Assembly: GCA_964528875.1 (NCBI GenBank)
Contig: CAZGUI010000001.1
Coordinates: forward strand, 62,001-126,000
DNA length: 64,000 nucleotides
Origin: Bacteroides_E sp964528875
GTDB lineage: Bacteria > Bacteroidota > Bacteroidia > Bacteroidales > Bacteroidaceae
Direction of reading: 5' to 3'
The position numbers and the translations under genes were made by a program. A model generated the notes under the pieces. That model saw nothing but the letters and a program-made list of their open reading frames with translations, had not been told where the DNA came from and searched no databases. This document shows, piece by piece, positions 16,400-25,590 of this stretch. Positions within the stretch are counted from its first letter, which is position 1, and the number at the start of each line of letters is the position of its first letter.

Positions 16400-16456
16400 A
16401 AATTGATGCTTAGGAAGTAGTATATTTATACTTCATTAAGCATCAATTTTTATTTC
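16400..16456 (+). promoter_or_regulatory. Long hairpin between hemD-like gene and rnpA
   Basis: AAATTGATGCTTA (16400-16412) pairs with TAAGCATCAATTT (16437-16449), and inside it GAAGTA (16414-16419) pairs with TACTTC (16429-16434). A T-rich tract follows. As an intrinsic terminator it would leave only about 12 nt before the rnpA start. It may instead be an attenuator or an mRNA processing signal in front of rnpA. Confidence 0.75.
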
Positions 16457-16461
16457 AGCCT

Positions 16462-16845
16462 ATGAGTGATTTTCGATTGAGTAAATGCGATAGAATATCA
16501 AAAAAGAAGACGATAGAAACACTTTTTGAAGGAGGAGCTAAATCTATTTGCATTTATCCCATACGTATGGTTTATGCTGATTCAGAAGATTCCTCTCCTA
16601 TTTCTATATTAGTAACTGTACCTAAAAGGAAAATAAAAAAAGCAGTTGATAGAAATAAAATAAAGCGTCAGATACGGGAGGCTTATAGAACACAGAAAAA
16701 TGAGTTACTGGAAATTCTTACTAATAATAATCATAAATTAATTATAGGTTTTATTTATGTTGGATCGCACGTATATTCTTCTTCAGTAATTCATGAACAT
16801 ATTCATTCTTTATTGACTTATTTGGTAGAAAAACAAAGGCAATGA
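16462..16845 (+). CDS. rnpA: Ribonuclease P protein component
   Basis: RnpA is the basic protein subunit of RNase P, which trims the 5' leader of pre-tRNAs. The 127-residue protein has the expected N-terminus FRLSKCDRISKKKTIETLFEGG and the family signature RNKIKRQIREAYR near residue 70. Many lysines and arginines suit RNA binding. The start is the ATG 12 nt after the hairpin at 16400-16449. It overlaps yidD by 4 nt. The usual rpmH upstream partner is absent; here the hemD-like gene precedes it, as is common in Bacteroidales. Confidence 0.95.
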   Translation: MSDFRLSKCDRISKKKTIETLFEGGAKSICIYPIRMVYADSEDSSPISILVTVPKRKIKKAVDRNKIKRQIREAYRTQKNELLEILTNNNHKLIIGFIYVGSHVYSSSVIHEHIHSLLTYLVEKQRQ

Positions 16846-17063
16846 AAAAAATTATTTCATCCATATTATTACTACCTATTTATTTTTATCGAGCCGTAAT
16901 TTCCCCTCTTTTTCCTCCATCTTGTCGGTTTACACCCACATGCTCTCAATATGCCATTGATGCGATAAAGAAAAAAGGACCCTTAAAAGGACTTTATTTA
17001 GCTATACGTAGAATTTTAAGGTGTCATCCTTGGGGAGGCTCCGGATACGATCCTGTAGAATGA
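16842..17063 (+). CDS. yidD: Membrane protein insertion efficiency factor YidD
   Basis: YidD is a small membrane-associated protein that aids insertion of proteins by YidC. The 73-residue sequence has an amphipathic N-terminus (LLPIYFYRAVISPLFP) and the conserved cysteine-rich core CRFTPTCSQYA, then GLYLAIRRILRCHPWGGSGYDPV. All three usual cysteines are present. It overlaps rnpA by 4 nt at its start and tatD by 4 nt at its end, so the three are translationally coupled. Confidence 0.95.
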   Translation: MKKIISSILLLPIYFYRAVISPLFPPSCRFTPTCSQYAIDAIKKKGPLKGLYLAIRRILRCHPWGGSGYDPVE

Positions 17064-17686
17064 ATATTTTAGATATACATACTCATACACAGCCTGATTC
17101 AGCTTACGGATACGAGGTAATTCAAAACTGTTTTCATAATAACTTTCACCCGAGAGATGGGGAATATTATTCATTGGGTATACATCCATGGTATATAAAT
17201 GAAACGATTGATATTGATAAATTATATAACCTAAGTAAACACAATCAGGTATTAGCCATTGGAGAAACAGGTTTAGATAAGTATTCTCGGGTTTCGCTTG
17301 ATATACAAGAAGAGTGGTTTAAACGTCAGATTGTGTTAAGTGAAGAGTTGGAAAAACCATTGATTATTCATGGTGTTAAAGTTGAACAACAGTTGTTGAA
17401 AATTAAGAAAGACTTAAAACCTAAACAACCCTGGATACTGCATGGATTTAGAGGAGGAAAACAACAAGCTGAAAGATATATTCAACATGGTTTTTATATT
17501 TCTATTGGTCTGAAATATAATGAAACGTGTTTTGAAGCAATACCCTTAGAACGTTTGTTTCTTGAAACAGATGATGTTATTGCTAACATTACCAACTTAT
17601 ATAAAGAAATAGCTCCCTTTTATTTTGCAGATGAATTTTCATTGATGAATAAGATAAAAAGTAACATCTATTTGGTTTTTAGCTAA
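17060..17686 (+). CDS. TatD family metal-dependent hydrolase
   Basis: TatD proteins are amidohydrolase-fold enzymes with reported 3'-5' DNase activity. I choose the ATG at 17060, which overlaps the yidD stop, because it gives the canonical N-terminus MNILDIHTHTQ; a longer reading from 17021 runs inside yidD. The 208-residue protein keeps the metal ligands: HTH at about residues 6-8, the GETGLD glutamate near 72, the IIHGVK and LHGFRGG histidines, and the late LETDD aspartate. It is shorter than the 260 residues of E. coli TatD, as is usual for this Bacteroidota form. The adjoining tyrS begins 85 bp downstream. Confidence 0.9.
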   Translation: MNILDIHTHTQPDSAYGYEVIQNCFHNNFHPRDGEYYSLGIHPWYINETIDIDKLYNLSKHNQVLAIGETGLDKYSRVSLDIQEEWFKRQIVLSEELEKPLIIHGVKVEQQLLKIKKDLKPKQPWILHGFRGGKQQAERYIQHGFYISIGLKYNETCFEAIPLERLFLETDDVIANITNLYKEIAPFYFADEFSLMNKIKSNIYLVFS

Positions 17687-17771
17687 AGAGTTGTGTGTTA
17701 GAATAAAGAGTCGTATTTTTGTTTCCCAAGTTCAGAATATATAACATATAAATAATATAAAAATTAAATCG

Positions 17772-19058
17772 ATGAATTTTGTAGAGGAATTAAAATGGCG
17801 AGGTATGGTACACGATATTATGCCTGGAACGGAAGAATTATTAGAAAAAGAACACGTTACAGCTTATTTGGGTATCGATCCTACTGCCGATTCATTACAC
17901 ATTGGACACTTAGTTGGAGTTATGATGTTAAGACATTTACAACAATGTGGACATAAACCTTTAGCTTTAATTGGTGGAGCAACAGGTATGATTGGTGATC
18001 CTTCAGGTAAATCATTAGAAAGAAATCTATTGGACGATGAAACACTAAGACATAACCAAGCTTGTATTAAAAAGCAATTAGCTAAATTTTTAGATTTTGA
18101 ATCTGACGTTCCAAATCGTGCTGAATTAGTTAATAACTACGATTGGTTACAAAAAATTTCTTTTTTAGATTTTGCTCGTGATGTAGGTAAATATATTACT
18201 GTGAACTACATGATGGCAAAAGATTCTGTAAAAAAGAGATTAACAGGTGAAGCTCGCGATGGTTTATCTTTTACTGAATTTACTTATCAATTATTACAAG
18301 CATACGATTATCTATATTTGAATCAAACAAAAGGGTGTAAACTTCAAATGGGTGGTTCAGATCAATGGGGTAACATTACTACAGGGGCTGAATTGGTGCG
18401 TCGTGCAAAAGGAGAAGAGGTTTTTGGATTGACTTGTCCTTTGATAACTAAAGCTGATGGAGGTAAGTTTGGAAAAACAGAATCGGGAAATATTTGGTTA
18501 GATGCCCGTTATACATCTCCTTACAAATTCTATCAATTTTGGCTTAATGTAAGTGATGCTGATGCAGATAGATATATAAAAATATTTACTTCTATCAATC
18601 AAGAAGAGGTAAATGCATTGATTGAAGAACATAGTAAAGCACCTCATTTGCGTTTATTACAAAAACGATTAGCAAAAGAAATAACCGTTATGGTTCATTC
18701 TGAAGAAGATTATAATGCAGCTGTAAAAGCTTCAAATATTTTATTTGGAAATTCCACTTCTGAGGATTTGAAATCTTTAGATGAAGATACTTTCTTGGCT
18801 GTTTTCGAAGGTGTACCACAATTTGAAATTGAAAAATCGGACTTAGGAAATAAAGCTGTAGATCTTTTTGTTGAGATGGCTAAAGTGTTTCCTTCCAAAG
18901 GTGAAATGAGAAAATTAGTACAAGGTGGTGGAGTTTCTTTGAATAAAGAAAAACTTGACTCATTTGAGTATGAAGTAACTGAAAAAGATTTACTAAATGG
19001 TAAATATTTATTGGTTCAAAGAGGTAAAAAGAACTATTATATAGTTTTAGTGAAATAA
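17772..19058 (+). CDS. tyrS: Tyrosyl-tRNA synthetase
   Basis: TyrS charges tRNA-Tyr. The 428-residue protein has the class I HIGH motif (DSLHIGHLVG) near residue 42, the tyrosine-pocket region YQLLQAYDYLYL near 170-185, and the KMSKS equivalent KFGKT at residues 232-236. The C-terminal S4-type RNA-binding domain begins about residue 355 (EMRKLVQGGGVSLN). Length fits the bacterial TyrS form. It ends the rightward run that starts at the LOG gene, and tRNA-Gln follows from its own promoter. Confidence 0.97.
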   Translation: MNFVEELKWRGMVHDIMPGTEELLEKEHVTAYLGIDPTADSLHIGHLVGVMMLRHLQQCGHKPLALIGGATGMIGDPSGKSLERNLLDDETLRHNQACIKKQLAKFLDFESDVPNRAELVNNYDWLQKISFLDFARDVGKYITVNYMMAKDSVKKRLTGEARDGLSFTEFTYQLLQAYDYLYLNQTKGCKLQMGGSDQWGNITTGAELVRRAKGEEVFGLTCPLITKADGGKFGKTESGNIWLDARYTSPYKFYQFWLNVSDADADRYIKIFTSINQEEVNALIEEHSKAPHLRLLQKRLAKEITVMVHSEEDYNAAVKASNILFGNSTSEDLKSLDEDTFLAVFEGVPQFEIEKSDLGNKAVDLFVEMAKVFPSKGEMRKLVQGGGVSLNKEKLDSFEYEVTEKDLLNGKYLLVQRGKKNYYIVLVK

Positions 19059-19069
19059 ATATAGATTTA

Positions 19070-19102
19070 TTTGGAACTTATAAAGTAACTCTTTAACTTT
19101 GC
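19070..19102 (+). promoter_or_regulatory. Complete Bacteroidota promoter of tRNA-Gln
   Basis: TTTG at 19070-19073 and TAACTTTGC at 19094-19102 match the Bacteroidota consensus (TTTG, 19-21 bp, TAnnTTTG) with a 20-bp spacer. It lies 31 bp before the mature tRNA. This is the clearest promoter in the window. Confidence 0.85.
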
Positions 19103-19132
19103 ATCGCTTTTTAATTGAAAGCATATAATGAT

Positions 19133-19203
19133 TGTCCTATGGTGTAATGGCAGCACAACAGGTTTTGGTTCTGTTTGTCTAGGTTCGAATCCTGGTAGGA
19201 CAA
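19133..19203 (+). tRNA. tRNA-Gln (anticodon TTG)
   Basis: The 71-nt sequence folds as a cloverleaf. The acceptor stem is TGTCCTA with TAGGACA and the D arm follows at GTGTAATGGCAGCAC. The anticodon stem ACAGG/TCTGT holds the 7-nt loop TTTTGGT with anticodon TTG, and the T arm CTAGG/CCTGG holds loop TTCGAAT. The discriminator is A and no CCA is encoded. It sits between its own promoter and terminator, so it is a single transcription unit. Confidence 0.95.
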
Positions 19204-19211
19204 CGTAAAGT

Positions 19212-19245
19212 AAAAGCCCTTGATTATTCAAGGGCTTTTTTTATT
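19212..19245 (+). terminator. Terminator of tRNA-Gln
   Basis: AAAAGCCCTTGA (19212-19223) pairs with TCAAGGGCTTTT (19228-19239) around a 4-nt loop, followed by more T residues. Confidence 0.92.
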
Positions 19246-19331
19246 AGAGGAAAATGAGATAAATCTTTTGATATCGGGTGACTTTTATTCGATTAGATAC
19301 CCCCTAGTTATAATCTGATTCTAATCCATTG

Positions 19332-19369
19332 AAATGTATAAAATCGTTTACAGGCGATTCTATACATTT
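19332..19369 (-). terminator. Hairpin after the zinc-ribbon gene
   Basis: A 15-bp inverted repeat with one mismatch (19332-19346 with 19355-19369) lies just past the stop of the minus-strand zinc-ribbon gene. The T tract on the minus strand is weak, so it may be an inefficient or Rho-assisted terminator. Confidence 0.5.
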
Positions 19370-19376
19370 TGAATGC

Positions 19377-20453
19377 TTATTTAATACTTTCACCACAATT
19401 AATACAAAAAGGCAAGTGTGCATAGTTATTTTGATTGCAGTGGCTACATTTCTTTATGAGTTGCATTCCACAATGACGACAAAAGTTACTTGCAACAACG
19501 GCTTTTACAATTTTATTATCTGTATTATAGGTTTCCCATGGCTGTAGTAAAAAGTCTTTTCCACACGAAGGACAAATATGATTGTTGAAAGCTTTCTCAG
19601 CACGTTCTCCCTCTAAGCGATTGGCACGTTCTTCAGTTGATGCTTTCAATTCTATCGCTTTTCGTTCTTGGTAGGCACGGAAATGTTTAATGGCGTAATA
19701 TCCCAATCCTAAAGTAACGATAAGTCCCACTGTGTAACGAACATATCCTCCGTAACTAGGTAAATAGGGTACTAATCCTACAAAAAACACATAAACGGAA
19801 AATAGAGAGAATCCCATATATAAGGGGCTGAACTTATGATTTCTTCTACGTAAAAAGAAGAAAATACCTAAAGCTAAGATAGGACCGGCAAAAAGTAGAC
19901 GGATAAGAAAAACTTTTAAGTTGTAATTTTCGTAGGCTTTATAATAGATTTTATCTACTCTTTTTGATTCTTCATTATCTTTTTCCCATACCTGATCTAG
20001 CTTAGTAAAAAGAGGATTTTTTAAGGTTTGTATACTATCTTGTTGTGTTTGCCAACTTAAAACCACCTCTTTATAATGATCTATTTTAGCTATACGTTGC
20101 ATCACTTCGGGGTCTTGGTCTGCTTTACCCAAGGTACTACGTGTTTTAATCCAATTGTCAAACGATTCTTGTTCCGCATCCTTATTGCGTACAGCCACAT
20201 CAATCATTTGTTTGATATTAGCCATAGATTCATTTAATACACCTAGTTGACGGTTAATATCATCACGTTGACTTTCAAATTCTTTTTGTAAGATTGTATC
20301 TTCAAAGTCAGCTCTTCTAGGATAAGCCACAGTCCCATCTAAATCGTCAATAACAATAGAAGATAGTGCTATAAGAAATCCGGCCAATACAATCGTTATT
20401 ATCCAATTAACTACACGTTTAATGCGTATAAATTTTTTATCATTAATATCCAT
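19377..20453 (-). CDS. Membrane protein with C-terminal double zinc ribbon
   Basis: This is a 358-residue protein of unknown function. One transmembrane helix lies near residues 14-32. A coiled-coil-like polar stretch spans about 50-170, with EFESQRDDINRQLGVLNES and regularly spaced charged residues. Three hydrophobic helices follow at about 180-265. The C-terminus from about 290 carries four CxxC pairs, CPSCG, CRHCG, CSHCN and CINCG, which form one or two zinc ribbons on the cytoplasmic side. Proteins of this kind often sense state or bind partners, but no enzyme motif is seen. The gene is single, facing the tRNA-Gln unit, and diverges from the polysaccharide locus regulator across 273 bp. 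Confidence 0.8.
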   Translation of the reverse strand: MDINDKKFIRIKRVVNWIITIVLAGFLIALSSIVIDDLDGTVAYPRRADFEDTILQKEFESQRDDINRQLGVLNESMANIKQMIDVAVRNKDAEQESFDNWIKTRSTLGKADQDPEVMQRIAKIDHYKEVVLSWQTQQDSIQTLKNPLFTKLDQVWEKDNEESKRVDKIYYKAYENYNLKVFLIRLLFAGPILALGIFFFLRRRNHKFSPLYMGFSLFSVYVFFVGLVPYLPSYGGYVRYTVGLIVTLGLGYYAIKHFRAYQERKAIELKASTEERANRLEGERAEKAFNNHICPSCGKDFLLQPWETYNTDNKIVKAVVASNFCRHCGMQLIKKCSHCNQNNYAHLPFCINCGESIK

Positions 20454-20726
20454 AAATACTATTTATAAGGTTATTTAATAGTTAGATAAATATAAAGATA
20501 ATCTTTTAATGTAAAGAAAAGAGATAAATAAAGGAATTAATGTGTTATCATAAAAATAGATACATTTTAAAACTGAATCAATTAAGTGTATGATAAATGA
20601 ATATGACTGTAAAAAATCTATTTTTCTAATATAATTATTAACTTAATTATATTAGAAAATAGCTTGTTTTTATTAATTTAGAGTAATATAGATTATTGAT
20701 TATCAATACTTACCAAAACACAAGAA

Positions 20727-22370
20727 ATGAAAAAAATATATATGTTATTTTTGTTATTTGCTTCATTTTCTGCCTTTATTAAAGCAAATAAGACGCTTGA
20801 TTCTTTATTATATATTCTTGATGAATCGATTTTATTTGATGAGAAATACGTAGCAGAACATCAGAATTATATTGAGAGCTTAAAAAAAGAAATTAATAAA
20901 ACTGAATCAATTTCCTTTGATCTTTATAAATTAAATAAGAACATATACGAAGCATATAGAGCTTTTAATTGTGATTCAGCAATTTTGTATTTGAATAAAA
21001 ATATAGAACTAGCAGATAAATTGGAAGATCTAAATTTGAGAATAGAAAGCAGATTAACTCTTTCCTATTTGTTATCTTCAGCCGGGATGTATATTGAATC
21101 ATCAGATATTTTAAGTACTATGATTCGTAAGAATATTCCTTCTCATTTACTACTTAATTATTATGACTGTTTTTCACATTTATATGGGGAGTTAAGTGTA
21201 TATACACAACATAAAGAATTTGCTGATAAATATGAAGAAATATCACAAGTATACAGAGATTCGTTATACAACTTGTTACCACGAGATTCTAAAGCATATT
21301 TAGAGCTTTATGAAGCCAAATTACGCAATGAACATCTTTACCAAGAAGCATTAAAAACTAATGAGCTAAGATTAAATAAGGTTGGTCTTAACTCTCCTGA
21401 ATATGCATTAGTTACGTATCATCGTTCACTAAACTATAGATATATGAATGATGTAGAAAATGAAAAAATCAACCTTTGTTTATCTGCTATAACAGATATC
21501 CGTTTAGCTATAAAAGATCATGCTTCTTTATGGACTTTGGCACAACTTCTTTATGAAGATGGTGATATTGAAAGAGCATATAAATACATTCGTTTTTCAT
21601 GGAATGCTACTAAATTTTATAATGCCCGTTTACGCAGTTGGCAAAGTGCTGATGTACTTTCTCTCATTGACAAAACGTATCAAGCAATGATTGAAAAACA
21701 AAATAACCGGCTGCAGCAAAATTTGTGGATTATATCGGCTTTACTTCTACTATTAGTTTTTGCTGTAATCAGAATTTATACTCAAATGAAGAAACTTGCT
21801 GTTGCCCGAAATCATTTACAGATTGCTAATGTAAAACTCAATTCATTAAATGAAGAGTTACTTCAAATTAACGGGCAATTGAAAGTTGCCAATGCCGATC
21901 TGGTTGAGTCAAATTTAATTAAGGAAGAGTATATTGCACGCTTTATTAAATTAAGTTCTAGATATATTAATAGGTTAGATGCATACAGACGGATGGTAAG
22001 TCAAAAAATCACAACGAAGAAAATTCAAGAATTGTTGGATATTACACGTTCTCCTGAAGTATTAGACGAAGAACTGAATGAACTCTATACTAATTTCGAT
22101 ACTGCATTTTTGCATATTTTCCCGGATTTTGTGAAGAAGTTTAATTTGTTATTAAAAGAAGACGAGCAAATAGTATTAAAAAAGGAAGAATTGCTAAATA
22201 CAGAATTACGGATATTTGCATTAATTCGTTTAGGTATTGAAGATAGTTCTCAAATAGCAGAGTTTCTTCGCTATTCTGTAAATACTATTTATAACTATCG
22301 TGCTAAAGTAAAAAATAAAGCTAGAATACCCAGAGACGATTTTGAGGATATAATTAAGAATTTAAGGTAG
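20727..22370 (+). CDS. Membrane-spanning SusR-type regulator, DUF6377-like
   Basis: This 547-residue protein probably senses a glycan in the periplasm and activates the adjacent polysaccharide locus. A signal-like N-terminus ends near residue 20. An alpha-helical, TPR-like periplasmic part spans about 25-325 and is followed by one transmembrane helix (LWIISALLLLLVFAVIRIY, about 333-352). A cytoplasmic coiled-coil segment follows. The C-terminus ends in a helix-turn-helix-like region (LRIFALIRLGIEDSSQIAEFLRYS, then NTIYNYRAKVKNKA), resembling LuxR-type DNA-binding domains. This layout matches SusR-like regulators annotated DUF6377 in Bacteroides. It lies 200 bp upstream of susC in the same direction. 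Confidence 0.85.
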   Translation: MKKIYMLFLLFASFSAFIKANKTLDSLLYILDESILFDEKYVAEHQNYIESLKKEINKTESISFDLYKLNKNIYEAYRAFNCDSAILYLNKNIELADKLEDLNLRIESRLTLSYLLSSAGMYIESSDILSTMIRKNIPSHLLLNYYDCFSHLYGELSVYTQHKEFADKYEEISQVYRDSLYNLLPRDSKAYLELYEAKLRNEHLYQEALKTNELRLNKVGLNSPEYALVTYHRSLNYRYMNDVENEKINLCLSAITDIRLAIKDHASLWTLAQLLYEDGDIERAYKYIRFSWNATKFYNARLRSWQSADVLSLIDKTYQAMIEKQNNRLQQNLWIISALLLLLVFAVIRIYTQMKKLAVARNHLQIANVKLNSLNEELLQINGQLKVANADLVESNLIKEEYIARFIKLSSRYINRLDAYRRMVSQKITTKKIQELLDITRSPEVLDEELNELYTNFDTAFLHIFPDFVKKFNLLLKEDEQIVLKKEELLNTELRIFALIRLGIEDSSQIAEFLRYSVNTIYNYRAKVKNKARIPRDDFEDIIKNLR

Positions 22371-22496
22371 TTATAATTTGTATGTCATCCACTTTTTGTA
22401 TTGTTAAAATAGAGTTAACTATTTTATTCATAGACTATTAGATATTATTGTATCCACTTATTTTTTCATCATTAAATTTTACATTTAAGTTATTAG

Positions 22497-22504
22497 TATA
22501 TTTG
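22497..22504 (+). promoter_or_regulatory. Putative -7 box of the susC-led operon
   Basis: TATATTTG matches TAnnTTTG and lies 66 bp upstream of the susC start in the 200-bp gap where the DUF6377-like activator would be expected to act. No clean -33 TTTG is present, as often seen for activator-dependent promoters. Confidence 0.4.
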
Positions 22505-22570
22505 ATATAAGCACATAGAGTAACAAAAGTTACTTTATAATGCTATTGTTAACCAAATAAACTAGTACGC

Positions 22571-25500
22571 ATGAAAAAGATTTTACGAAAATTTCTTTTG
22601 GAAAATCGAAGGATTTTCTGTGTCTTTTGGGCACTGTTTGTATCTATAAGTGTTTTTTCACAGCAATTTACTGCATCTGGACAAGTTCTTGATTCCCAAA
22701 GTGAGCCACTTATTGGAGTAAGTGTTTTAGAAAAAGGATCATCCAACGGCGTCATAACAGACTTGGATGGTCAATTTAAATTAAATGTAAATTTAAATAG
22801 TGTTTTAGTCTTTTCTTATGTTGGCTATAGAACTGAAGAAATAAATGCAACTGTTGATATGCATGTTATGCTTCAAGAAGAGAGTGAATTACTAGATGAA
22901 GTAGTAGTAATAGGATATGGATCAGTAAAAAGGAAAGATGTTACTACAGCTGTATCTTCAGTATCAACAAAAGATATTGATATTCGTCCCATTGTTTCAA
23001 CAGGTCAGGCCATTCAAGGTAAGGCAGCAGGTATCTCTGTTGTTCAACCTTCCGGAAAGCCTGGTGAGGATGTTAGTATTCGGGTACGTGGTACAACTTC
23101 TATGAATGGCAGCAATGAACCACTATATGTTGTGGATGGGGTACCTGTAGATAATCTGAGATTCTTAGCTCCAACAGATATTGAGAGTATGCATATATTA
23201 AAAGATGCATCTTCTGCTGCTATTTATGGTTCTCGTGCAGCCAATGGAGTCATTCAAATTACCACAAAATCCGGATCAGAAGGAAAAGCTAAAATAGCTT
23301 TGACTGTTCAGTTTGGATTAAATCAAGTCGTAGATAAAATAAAATCATTAAACTCTGCACAATACAAAGAACTGCAAGATGAAATAGGTTTAGTTTCTTT
23401 ACCCGATGGGTTACCTGATCAAACGAATTGGTTTGATGAAACCTATACTACAGGGAATACTCAAAACTATCAGGTTTCGGTATCAAATGGTAATGATAAG
23501 ATGAACTATTACCTTTCAGCAGGATATCTAAATGAAAAAGGAATTTTAGATATTTCCTATTATAAACGTTATAATTTCCGCTTAAATTTTGAAAATAAAA
23601 TTCGAGATTGGTTGATTGTCAATGCAAATATTGCTTATTCAGATTACTCTGGAAATGGAGGGGGAACAATGGGACAAGGAGCAAATCGTGGGGGAGTTGT
23701 CTTGTCGGTAATTAATACTCCAACCTATGCTCCTATATGGGATCCTTTAAATCCTAATCAATATTATAATAACTTTTATGGAGTTGGTAATATTACAAAC
23801 CCATTAGAGAATATGGCAAGAAATGAAAATAATAAAGACAAAGAAAACCGTTTGTTAGCCACAGGGAGTTTATTATTCAAAATTTTACCCGAACTAACAT
23901 TTAAAACAACTTTTTCTATAGACCGACGTAATGCTATAAATACAACATTTTTGGACCCTGTTTCAACGGCTTGGGGACGCGAACAACATGGTGAAGCTGC
24001 TGATAACCGTAATATGAATACAGTACTCACTTTTGATAATGTATTGACTTATAATAAAACGTTTAATAAACATGGTTTAGAAGTTATGGCTGGAACATCC
24101 TGGACAGATTCCGATTATACGAATAGCTGGATTAATGGATCTCATTATCGTAATGGTATGATTCAAACATTAAATGCAGCTAATAAAATAGCATGGGATA
24201 ATACAGGATCGGGAGGATCACAATGGAGAATTATGTCTTATTTTGGACGTGCTTCTTATAATTATGAAGGAAAATATTTATTAACAGCTAATATACGTGT
24301 GGATGGTTCTTCAAAATTACATCCGGATCATCGTATGGATGCTTTTCCCTCTTTTTCTGCCGCTTGGCGTATGTCATCAGAGAAATTTATGGAAAATCTA
24401 ACTTGGATTGATGATTTAAAAATACGTGGAGGATGGGGACAAACCGGAAATCAATCCGGACTTCATGATTATGCTTATTTACAACGCTATAATATTAGTC
24501 GTATCCAATGGTTTAAAATTGCCGAGGGGGGTGATACCACAGACTATGCCAATTCGGTTCCTGTAATTACTCAAGCCAATTTACGCACATTAGATTTAAC
24601 TTGGGAAAAAACGAGTCAAGCCAATATTGGATTGGATTTGACTTTGTTTAATAATAGGTTATCCTTTACCATGGATTATTATTATAAGAAGACAAAGAAT
24701 ATGCTAACCAATGTAAAAGTACCTGCCGGAGGGGGAGGGTCAAGAGATATTGCTCGTAATGAGGGCGAAATGACGAATAAAGGATTTGAGTTTTCTGTAA
24801 GCTCTAAAAATATTCGTTTATCAGACTTTAATTGGGATACAGACTTCAATATTTCTTTCAATAAAAATAAATTAACCAAGTTAGAGTTAACAAGAATTAA
24901 TTATGCAGCACAGACCTCCAATTTTATCAATGATTATGTTGTCCGAAATGAACCTGGACGTGCGTTAGGTGGATTTTGGGGGTATATTAGTGATGGAGTA
25001 GATATTGAAACTGGAGAGTTGATGTATCGTGACTTAAACGGGGATGGAAAAATAACTTCATCAGATAGAACATACATCGGTGATCCAAATCCTAAATTTA
25101 CTTTTGGAATGACCAATAATTTTTCATGGAAAGGGTTTAATCTCAGTGTGTTTATTCAAGGCTCTTATGGAAACGATGTATACAATGCCTCTCGTATTGA
25201 AACAGAAGGTATGTATGATGGTAAAAATCAATCGGTTCGTGTATTAGATCGTTGGAGAATTCCGGGACAAATAACAGATGTTCCTAAAGCAAATTTTAGA
25301 TTATTAAATTCAACCCATTTTGTTGAAAATGGTAGCTATTTGCGATTGAAAGATGTTACATTATCTTATAATGTGAAAGGGAAAATTCTAAAAAAATGGG
25401 GTATTAATAGATTACAACCTTATTTTACAGCAACGAACTTGTTGACTTGGACAAGTTATTCCGGTATGGATCCGGAGGTAAATCAATGGGGTAACAGTGG

Positions 25501-25576
25501 TACAGTACAAGGAATAGATTGGGGTACTTATCCTCATTCTAAATCTTTTGTCTTTGGTATTAATATTGAATTCTAA
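22571..25576 (+). CDS. SusC/RagA family TonB-linked outer membrane transporter
   Basis: SusC-like proteins import oligosaccharides through the outer membrane using TonB energy, in complex with SusD. The 1001-residue protein has a signal peptide (ALFVSISVFSQ), then a carboxypeptidase-regulatory-like domain at about 35-105 (ASGQVLDSQSEPLIGVSVLE, then FSYVGYRTEE). The TonB box region DEVVVIGYGSVKRKDVT lies near 117. The plug domain is at about 125-235 with the SusC signature KDASSAAIYGSRAANGVI, and the remainder is a 22-strand barrel. Length is typical. Its stop is directly followed by susD, and the cargo is predicted from the GH30 and GH3 genes downstream. Confidence 0.97.
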   Translation: MKKILRKFLLENRRIFCVFWALFVSISVFSQQFTASGQVLDSQSEPLIGVSVLEKGSSNGVITDLDGQFKLNVNLNSVLVFSYVGYRTEEINATVDMHVMLQEESELLDEVVVIGYGSVKRKDVTTAVSSVSTKDIDIRPIVSTGQAIQGKAAGISVVQPSGKPGEDVSIRVRGTTSMNGSNEPLYVVDGVPVDNLRFLAPTDIESMHILKDASSAAIYGSRAANGVIQITTKSGSEGKAKIALTVQFGLNQVVDKIKSLNSAQYKELQDEIGLVSLPDGLPDQTNWFDETYTTGNTQNYQVSVSNGNDKMNYYLSAGYLNEKGILDISYYKRYNFRLNFENKIRDWLIVNANIAYSDYSGNGGGTMGQGANRGGVVLSVINTPTYAPIWDPLNPNQYYNNFYGVGNITNPLENMARNENNKDKENRLLATGSLLFKILPELTFKTTFSIDRRNAINTTFLDPVSTAWGREQHGEAADNRNMNTVLTFDNVLTYNKTFNKHGLEVMAGTSWTDSDYTNSWINGSHYRNGMIQTLNAANKIAWDNTGSGGSQWRIMSYFGRASYNYEGKYLLTANIRVDGSSKLHPDHRMDAFPSFSAAWRMSSEKFMENLTWIDDLKIRGGWGQTGNQSGLHDYAYLQRYNISRIQWFKIAEGGDTTDYANSVPVITQANLRTLDLTWEKTSQANIGLDLTLFNNRLSFTMDYYYKKTKNMLTNVKVPAGGGGSRDIARNEGEMTNKGFEFSVSSKNIRLSDFNWDTDFNISFNKNKLTKLELTRINYAAQTSNFINDYVVRNEPGRALGGFWGYISDGVDIETGELMYRDLNGDGKITSSDRTYIGDPNPKFTFGMTNNFSWKGFNLSVFIQGSYGNDVYNASRIETEGMYDGKNQSVRVLDRWRIPGQITDVPKANFRLLNSTHFVENGSYLRLKDVTLSYNVKGKILKKWGINRLQPYFTATNLLTWTSYSGMDPEVNQWGNSGTVQGIDWGTYPHSKSFVFGINIEF

Positions 25577-25590
25577 TGAAAGGAAAGAAT

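Noticed and set aside
17021..17059. Upstream start for the TatD gene inside yidD
   Set aside because: The extra 13 residues do not resemble TatD, while the ATG at 17060 gives the family N-terminus and a standard 4-nt overlap.
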